Assembly (NCBI GenBank): GCA_005879205.1
Contig: VBLD01000223.1
Location: forward strand, 1-10,840
DNA: 10,840 bases
DNA from: Deltaproteobacteria bacterium
GTDB taxonomy: Bacteria > Desulfobacterota > Binatia > DP-6
Reading direction: 5' to 3'
The translations under genes were made by a program, and so were the position numbers. The notes below the pieces were generated by a model. It did not search any database, had not been told where the DNA came from, and saw only the letters and a program-made list of their open reading frames with translations. Shown piece after piece: positions 6,297 through 10,840 of this stretch. How positions within the stretch are numbered: position 1 is the first letter of the stretch; the number at the start of each line of letters is the position of its first letter.

Positions 6297-7592
6297 GTGG
6301 CTCCTCCGGCGCTCCTCGACGCTCTTCCCGGACACGGGCCCGCGGTCCTGGCGCGTGCGCCCGGGCGCGTGAACCTGATCGGCGAGCACACCGACTACAA
6401 CGGCCTCCCGGTGCTGCCCATCGCCATCGACCGCGACGTGCGCGTCGCCGCCCGCCGGCGCGACGACCAGCGGGTGGACCTCGCGAACGTCGACCCCGCG
6501 TTCGCGCCGCGCCATTACCTCCTCGGTCCGCAGCCGGCGCCGTCTCCGCCCGGCGACTGGGCGAACTACCACAAGGCGGCGGCCGGGGCCCTGGTCGCCG
6601 AGCTCGCCCGCCGTGGCGCCGGCGGACTCCCGGGAGGATCCTTCCGCGTCGACGGCCGCGTGCCCGCCGCCGCCGGACTCGCCTCGTCCTCCGCGCTCCT
6701 CGTCGCCTGCGGACTCGCGCACCTCGGGCTCGCCGGCGTCGAGCTCCCGCGTTCGGACCTGGCCGACCTCTTCGCGCGCGCCGAGCGCTACGTCGGAACG
6801 CTCAGCGGCGGCATGGACCAGGCCGCGGCGCTGCTCGCCCGCGCCGGCGAGGCGCTGCGCATCGACTTCTTCCCGCTGCGCACCCGCCCCGTGCCGATTC
6901 CCGCGGAGGCCGCCTTCATCGTCGCGCACAGCCTCGAGCGAGCCGAGAAGTCGGGGGCCGCCCGCGGCCACTACAACCAGCGGGTCACCGAATGCGCGCT
7001 CGCCTGTGCCGTCCTCGCACGACGGCTCGGCTGCGCCGCCGCACACCTCGGCGACCTGGCCGGGCCGGAGCCGATCCTCGCCGATCTCGACGACCTGCTG
7101 CCCGAGGAGACGACGCGCGCGGCGCTGCCGGCGCTGACCGGCATCGCGGGCGCCGAGCTCGGGCAGCGCTTCTTTCCCGCCGCCACGGCACTCGCCTGTC
7201 CCGACCGTTTCCGGCTTCGCGCCCGCGTCCGTCACGTGCTGAGCGAAGCCGCGCGGGTGACGGCGGCCGAGGCGGCGCTGCACGCGCGCGACCTCCGCGC
7301 CCTCGGGACGCTGATGGACGCGTCACACCGGAGCTGCGCCGACGACTACGGGGTGAGCACGTCCGCGCTCGACCGGCTCGTCGAGCTGGCCCGGGCGGGC
7401 GGCGCGCTCGGCGCGCGTCTCACGGGCGCCGGTTTTGGCGGCGCCATCGTGGCACTCGTCGAGCGAGGCAGCGTGGAGCGCGTCCTCCAGATGCTCGACC
7501 GCGAATTCTACGTGCCGCGCGCCGCGCCGCGCGACGCACGCCTCGTGGTGCGGCCGGCGGCGGGCGCGTCGCTGGAGCGCCTCGACCGCTAA
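6297..7592 (+). CDS. galK: Galactokinase (GHMP kinase family)
   Basis: Phosphorylates alpha-D-galactose with ATP to galactose 1-phosphate, the first kinase step of the Leloir pathway, in the cytosol. Counting from GTG 6297 (431 residues): the galactokinase signature GRVNLIGEHTDYNG spans 23-36, with sugar- and catalysis-associated R24, E30, H31 and D33. The GHMP ATP-binding loop GLASSSA is at 127-133. SGGMDQ carries the likely catalytic base D174. A YNQRVTEC block follows. The third GHMP motif, GARLTGAGFGGA, starts at 372. GAGG lies 9 nt before GTG 6297. Upstream in-frame ATGs at 6171, 6210 and 6213 are possible, but the added sequence is not kinase-like and would overlap the divergent gene. 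The SGGMDQ form resembles GALK2-type kinases, so a related sugar such as GalNAc is possible. No other Leloir genes are visible here. The stop overlaps the convergent receiver gene by 4 nt. Confidence 0.9.
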   Translation: MAPPALLDALPGHGPAVLARAPGRVNLIGEHTDYNGLPVLPIAIDRDVRVAARRRDDQRVDLANVDPAFAPRHYLLGPQPAPSPPGDWANYHKAAAGALVAELARRGAGGLPGGSFRVDGRVPAAAGLASSSALLVACGLAHLGLAGVELPRSDLADLFARAERYVGTLSGGMDQAAALLARAGEALRIDFFPLRTRPVPIPAEAAFIVAHSLERAEKSGAARGHYNQRVTECALACAVLARRLGCAAAHLGDLAGPEPILADLDDLLPEETTRAALPALTGIAGAELGQRFFPAATALACPDRFRLRARVRHVLSEAARVTAAEAALHARDLRALGTLMDASHRSCADDYGVSTSALDRLVELARAGGALGARLTGAGFGGAIVALVERGSVERVLQMLDREFYVPRAAPRDARLVVRPAAGASLERLDR

Positions 7593-8014
7593 CGCACCTC
7601 CGACCAGGCGAGCGCGCGCTCGATGGCGTCGAGAATGGCGTCCGGGTCGGTCAGCTTGGTCACGGCAAAGTCCACCTGGGCACGGGTCAGCTGCTCGCGG
7701 CTGAAACCGCTCAGCAGCGCCGAATAGAGGCCGATGCAGATCGGCAGGCCCCGCGTGTTGTTCACGTGCCGCTCGCGCACCTCATGGGCCAGCTCCCACC
7801 CCGTCATGCGCGGCATGTAGATGTCGGAGAGCACCAGGTCGGCCCCATGATGCTCCAGCTCCTCGAGCGCTTCCGCCCCACTGCCGACCGCCATAACCTC
7901 GTAGCGCGCGCTCCGCAGCAGCTCGGCGAGCGCGTCACGGGCGTATCCCAGATCGTCGACCACGAGGACCCGAGGACCCCGTTCCTCCACTTGCCGCGTC
8001 GCGCTCCTAGCCAC
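7589..8014 (-). CDS. Stand-alone response-regulator receiver (CheY-like) protein
   Basis: 141 residues, almost all one REC domain with no output domain. VLVVDD supplies the acidic pocket D20-D21. VLSDIYMPRMTG places the phospho-acceptor at D64. GLYSA gives the switch Ser at S98, and VTKL the conserved Lys at K120, which is followed by Leu instead of the usual Pro. Such proteins are phosphorylated by a histidine kinase and act through protein contacts; no kinase is in the window, so the partner is unknown. The start is GTG 8014, with AAGGA 7 nt upstream. A second, stronger AAGGAGG at 8043-8049 serves a short upstream frame rather than this start. It converges on the galactokinase, sharing 4 nt at the stops, and diverges from the GT39-like gene. 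The 'PICIGLYSALLSGFSREQ' stretch differs from textbook CheY proteins. Confidence 0.88.
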   Translation of the reverse strand: MARSATRQVEERGPRVLVVDDLGYARDALAELLRSARYEVMAVGSGAEALEELEHHGADLVLSDIYMPRMTGWELAHEVRERHVNNTRGLPICIGLYSALLSGFSREQLTRAQVDFAVTKLTDPDAILDAIERALAWSEVR

Positions 8015-8033
8015 GATGCATTCCTTCGGGCAT
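8007..8033 (-). other. Possible short leader ORF overlapping the receiver start
   Basis: From ATG 8033 a frame of 8 codons (MPEGMHRG) ends at TAG 8009-8007; an ATG at 8039 would add two codons. AAGGAGG at 8043-8049 is the strongest ribosome site seen in the window and lies 9 nt from the 8033 ATG. The receiver GTG (8014-8012) falls inside this frame, 3 nt before its stop codon, an arrangement that permits translational coupling. It is too short for coding evidence and may simply be a fortuitous start. Confidence 0.25.
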
Positions 8034-8042
8034 CGGCATCTC

Positions 8043-8105
8043 CCTCCTTAGGAGGCAGCGTCGGGTGGGTCAACCCACCCGCTGACGGTAGCGCACGGTT
8101 GACCC
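8043..8105. promoter_or_regulatory. Divergent control region with nested inverted repeats
   Basis: The spacer between the receiver and GT39-like genes holds three dyads. CCTCCT-T-AGGAGG is at 8044-8056. GGGTGGGT-CA-ACCCACCC is at 8063-8080. GGGTCAACC at 8067-8075 also matches an inverted copy GGTTGACCC at 8097-8105. The last pair gives two 9-bp half-sites about 30 bp (three helical turns) apart, which suits a dimeric regulator. TTGACC on either strand could double as a -35 element, but no convincing -10 box follows. The nature of the regulator is unknown. Confidence 0.4.
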
Positions 8106-8185
8106 TCCGGCCGGGCAGGCGGTAGGGAGCCGGCTCGCTGACGCCCGAATCGCCGACGCCCGGCCGACGGATCGTCGCGGTCGCG

Positions 8186-9775
8186 ATGCTCGCCATCGCG
8201 GTCCCGTGCGTGGCGGCCGTCTACGTGCTCAGGCTCGACCAGGTGGTCGGCCTCTACACCGACGACGCATGGTACGTGCTGCTGGCGAAGGCGCTCGCTT
8301 CGGGCGACGGCTACACGCTCATCAACTCGCGCTCCCCGGGCGTCCTGCCCCTCTACCCGCCCGGCTTTCCGGCGCTGCTCTCGCTCGCCTTCCGGCTCGC
8401 GCCGCGCTTTCCGGAGAACGTCGCGCTGCTGAAGGCGGTCTCGGTCGTCGCCATGCTGGGCGTCGGCGCCGTGACCGTCTGGTACTTCACGCGCGAGCGC
8501 GGCGTGCCGCTGGCCGGCAGCGCGGGCCTCGCCATCGCGACCGTGCTCCATCCCGGCTTCGTCTTCCTCGCCACCTCCACGGTCATGTCCGAGTGCGTCT
8601 TTGCGCTGGTCCAGTGGCTGACGATCGTCGCCGTCGAGCGGACCGCCCGCCGCGGCGGCAGCGGTGCGGCCGCGGTGAGCGCCGCGCTCGCCTCGCTCGC
8701 GTTCCTGACCCGCACCGTTGGCATCGTGGTGCCGGTCGCCGCCTTCGCCTACCTCGTGAAGGAGCGACGGGGACGCACGGCCGTCGTCTTCGGCGCGCTG
8801 GTCATCCCGCTCGCGGGCTCCTGGACGCTCTACGCCGGGGCGCACGCGCCCACCGCGGAGCAGCGCGCCGAGGAGAACACCTACGTCGTCGACGGGTACG
8901 CCACGGCTTTCTGGTCCAAGACGGCCGCGTTTCCCAATCGGGGCGCGGCCACCCTGGCCGACCTGCCGCGGCGGGCCTGGGACAACGGGCGCGAGCTGGC
9001 CGAGTACGACTGCGGCGCCCTCGCCCTCTATCCGATCTTCCGCGCCGTGGAGCCGACCGAGTGGGTGACTCCCGGCGGCTGGCGAGGCGTGGTCTCGCTG
9101 GCCTTCGCGGCGCTCGCCACCGCCGGCTTCGCGGCCGTCGCCCTGGAGCGCGTGACGCTGACCGAGCTGCTCGTCCCCGCAACGCTCCTCGTCACCGTGC
9201 TGTGGCCCGCGTACGGCTTCCGCTTCGTCCTGCCGCTGCTCCCGGTGTTCCTCTTCTACCTCGTCACCGCCGTGCAGCAGCTGGTCCGCAGGACGATCGG
9301 CCCCGTGGCCGCCCGCCGCGCCGGCGGGCTCGTCCTCGGCGCGCTCGTGGCGGTGAGCATCTCGGCGCACGCCGCATACCTGTGGAGCCTCGGCGGGCCG
9401 CCGGCCACGCGACCGAGCTGGATCAGGACCTTCGAGGCCAATCACGAGATGCTCCTCTGGGTGGCCACCCATCTGCCCGCAGACGCCCTCGTCGTCTCTC
9501 CCAACCCCGCCCTCGTCTTCCTCTATACGGGCCGCAAGGCGCTCGGCAGCCGGGCGCCGGCCCAGAACTGGGAACGCTGGGAGCGGCTCGGCGTACGTTA
9601 CGCCGTGGTCACCGGATGGCGGCCGCTGCGCCCTCTCCGCGTGGCCATGAGCCGCTACCGCGTCCTCTACCGCTCGTCCCCGATGAACCTCGTCGTCCTG
9701 GACTTCGGCGACGCGTCCTCGCGCCTGCCGTGGATGAACGACCCCGCCGAAGCCCTCGATTGGTTCAACTGGTGA
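8186..9775 (+). CDS. Multi-pass membrane glycosyltransferase, GT39/ArnT-PMT-like (GT-C fold)
   Basis: 529 residues from ATG 8186. GT-C enzymes transfer a sugar from a polyprenyl-phosphate donor outside the cytoplasm. After the first membrane helix, the first loop has TDDAWY with D26-D27, the acidic pair typical of GT39/ArnT-like enzymes. LYPPGFPALL and an aromatic/proline-rich start of the next helix follow. About 9-10 hydrophobic segments are visible (for example around VSVVAMLGVGAVTVWYF, VVFGALVIPLAG, LLVPATLLVTVLW, FVLPLLPVFLFYLV and LVLGALVAVSI). A soluble C-terminal part of about 130 residues ends in DWFNW. Substrate and acceptor are unknown. The ATG lacks a Shine-Dalgarno sequence and leaves helix 1 short. 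A CTG at 8138, with AGGGAG 8 nt upstream, would add 16 residues, including a basic GRR and the missing part of helix 1. An in-frame TAG at 8123-8125 limits any longer start. It converges on the sigma-54 activator with a 9-nt gap. Confidence 0.82.
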   Translation: MLAIAVPCVAAVYVLRLDQVVGLYTDDAWYVLLAKALASGDGYTLINSRSPGVLPLYPPGFPALLSLAFRLAPRFPENVALLKAVSVVAMLGVGAVTVWYFTRERGVPLAGSAGLAIATVLHPGFVFLATSTVMSECVFALVQWLTIVAVERTARRGGSGAAAVSAALASLAFLTRTVGIVVPVAAFAYLVKERRGRTAVVFGALVIPLAGSWTLYAGAHAPTAEQRAEENTYVVDGYATAFWSKTAAFPNRGAATLADLPRRAWDNGRELAEYDCGALALYPIFRAVEPTEWVTPGGWRGVVSLAFAALATAGFAAVALERVTLTELLVPATLLVTVLWPAYGFRFVLPLLPVFLFYLVTAVQQLVRRTIGPVAARRAGGLVLGALVAVSISAHAAYLWSLGGPPATRPSWIRTFEANHEMLLWVATHLPADALVVSPNPALVFLYTGRKALGSRAPAQNWERWERLGVRYAVVTGWRPLRPLRVAMSRYRVLYRSSPMNLVVLDFGDASSRLPWMNDPAEALDWFNW

Positions 9776-9779
9776 GTCA

Positions 9780-9797
9780 CGCCGTCACGCGACGGCG
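9780..9797. terminator. Small GC hairpin between convergent genes
   Basis: CGCCGTC (9780-9786) pairs with GACGGCG (9791-9797) around a 4-nt loop, starting 4 nt after the GT39-like stop and covering the last codons of the convergent activator gene. No T-run follows in either direction, so it is at best a non-canonical bidirectional terminator. Confidence 0.35.
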
Positions 9798-10840
9798 CAG
9801 TCGATCCCGCTCTGCACCGGCAACTCCGCCGCGATCGCGGCCGGCACCGGCACTGCCTCGGCCGGGCCGGCTGAACCGAGGAGCGCCGCGAGCGGGCTCC
9901 CCTGCGCGCGCTTGCGCTTCAGCTTCTCGAGCAGCGTCGTCCGGTTGACGCGGAGAAGCCGCGCCGCCTCCTTCTTGTTGCCGCGCGAGAGGTGCAGAGC
10001 CTGGGCGATGATGCGGTCCTCGATCGTTTCCATCTCGCGGTAGAAGTCGATTCCTGCCGGACCGAACTGCCACGGCATGCCCGACGCGGCGTCGGCAGGC
10101 TCGCGCGGCGCCACCAGATGGGCCGGGAGGTCGCTCGCCTCGATCACGTGCTCGGGACGCCCGAGGACGACCATCTGCTCGAGCACGTTGCGCAGCTCGC
10201 GGACGTTGCCCGGCCACGGGTAACGCTGCATGAGCTCGGTCGCTTCCGCCGTGACGGTGAAGCGCGGCAGCCCGCGTGCCGCGAGCTGCCCGAGAATCGT
10301 CTCGATCAGGAGCGGGATGTCCTCGCGGCGGCGGCGGAGGGGCGGCATCTCGATCGGCACGACGCGGAGCCGGTAGAAAAGATCCTCGCGGAACTGGCGC
10401 CCCGCGACCGCTTGCTCGAGGGAGCGGTTGGTCGCGGCGATCACGCGCACGTCGACCTGCTGGGTGACGACGCTGCCCACCGCCTCGAAGCGACCATCCT
10501 CGAGCACGCGCAGGAGCTTCACCTGGAGCTTGGCGCTCATCTCGCCGATCTCGTCGAGGAAGATGGAGCCGCCGTCGGCGAGCTTGAAGCGGCCGACACG
10601 GCTCGCCACGGCCCCGGTGAAGGCGCCTCGCTCGTGTCCGAACATCTCGCTCTCGAGCAGGTCCTCCGGGATCGCCCCGCAGTGCACCGGGACGAAGCGG
10701 GCGGACGCGCGTCCGGAGAGCCGGTGGAGCGCGGCTGCCACGAGCTCCTTGCCGGTCCCGCTCTCGCCCGTGATCAGGACGGTGGCATCGGTCGGGGCGA
10801 CGCGCCGGATGATCTCGAAAACCGCCAGCATGCTGGGATG
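9785..10840 (-). CDS. Sigma-54-dependent transcriptional activator, AAA+ and Fis domains (N-terminus outside window)
   Basis: The frame is open to the window edge (the first visible residues are HPSM), so the 5' end and any sensory domain are missing; 351 residues are visible. The AAA+ domain has Walker A GESGTGKE (25-32), the sigma-54-contacting loop GAFTGA (72-77), Walker B IFLDE (93-97), ATNR (136-139), FREDLFYRL (150-158) and sensor II GNVREL (211-216). The C-terminal Fis-type helix-turn-helix spans about 274-311 (IEDRIIAQAL, KKEAARLLRVNRTTL). This is the full set needed to remodel sigma-54 RNA polymerase at -24/-12 promoters. An Ala/Pro-rich tail of about 40 residues follows the HTH, beyond where most family members end. 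The missing N-terminus could be a receiver, GAF or PAS domain. One full sigma-54 promoter exists in the window, at 5753-5768. Confidence 0.92.
   Translation of the reverse strand, partial: HPSMLAVFEIIRRVAPTDATVLITGESGTGKELVAAALHRLSGRASARFVPVHCGAIPEDLLESEMFGHERGAFTGAVASRVGRFKLADGGSIFLDEIGEMSAKLQVKLLRVLEDGRFEAVGSVVTQQVDVRVIAATNRSLEQAVAGRQFREDLFYRLRVVPIEMPPLRRRREDIPLLIETILGQLAARGLPRFTVTAEATELMQRYPWPGNVRELRNVLEQMVVLGRPEHVIEASDLPAHLVAPREPADAASGMPWQFGPAGIDFYREMETIEDRIIAQALHLSRGNKKEAARLLRVNRTTLLEKLKRKRAQGSPLAALLGSAGPAEAVPVPAAIAAELPVQSGIDCAVA

Noticed and set aside
7609..7622. 14-bp perfect palindrome CGAGCGCGCGCTCG near the galactokinase/receiver stops as a terminator
   Set aside because: It has no loop and no T-run, and lies within receiver coding sequence; such palindromes are common in GC-rich DNA.
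8048..9472. 474-codon minus-strand frame antisense to the glycosyltransferase
   Set aside because: Arg/Gly/Glu/Asp-rich shadow of a high-GC membrane-protein gene; the sense frame has clear membrane helices and the DDAWY motif.

Overview
The window is very GC-rich (about 70% by eye), with GTG starts and tightly packed convergent genes. A secreted von Willebrand A (vWA) protein carries a Myxococcus-type Cys-rich module and long Cys-rich repeats. Nearby are a DUF2236 oxygenase-like gene and a sigma-54 activator. This mix suggests a free-living soil or sediment bacterium of the Myxococcota, Binatia or other former Deltaproteobacteria. The assignment is an inference; there is no rRNA or other marker.

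Layout, left to right: (1) the signal-peptide start of a minus-strand secreted protein cut by the left edge (1-63). (2) A plus-strand SnoaL-like gene broken by a small internal loss (162-555), converging on and overlapping a minus-strand DUF2236/MpaB-like gene (539-1435). (3) A very long minus-strand locus (1505-5697): signal peptide, vWA domain with MIDAS residues, one DUF4215-like module, 27 Cys-rich repeat units (2270-4752), two smaller Cys-rich modules and a C-terminal LWPPNHK-type domain. It is split into two frames at about 2710. A 34-bp loss from one repeat unit accounts for the split exactly; restoring it gives a 1408-residue protein. (4) A 211-bp gap upstream of that locus holding a full-consensus sigma-54 -24/-12 promoter and two dyads. 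(5) A 100-residue minus-strand protein of unknown function (5909-6211), divergent from a galactokinase (6297-7592). (6) A stand-alone receiver protein (7589-8014, minus) that overlaps the galactokinase stop by 4 nt. (7) A divergent control region with inverted repeats, then a multi-pass GT39/ArnT-like membrane glycosyltransferase (8186-9775, plus). (8) The AAA+ and Fis parts of a sigma-54 activator (9785-10840, minus), cut by the right edge.

The best regulatory link is between the sigma-54 promoter of the giant Cys-rich gene and the GAFTGA-type activator about 4 kb away. That this particular activator drives the promoter is only a hypothesis. The most unusual protein feature is the repeat: its cysteine spacing (C-x6-C-x5-C-x6-C-x11) matches, as I recall it, the C-terminal half of eukaryotic disintegrin domains. 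The remaining genes look like ordinary, functionally unlinked neighbours; I see no defence system, CRISPR array, insertion sequence, tRNA or rRNA.
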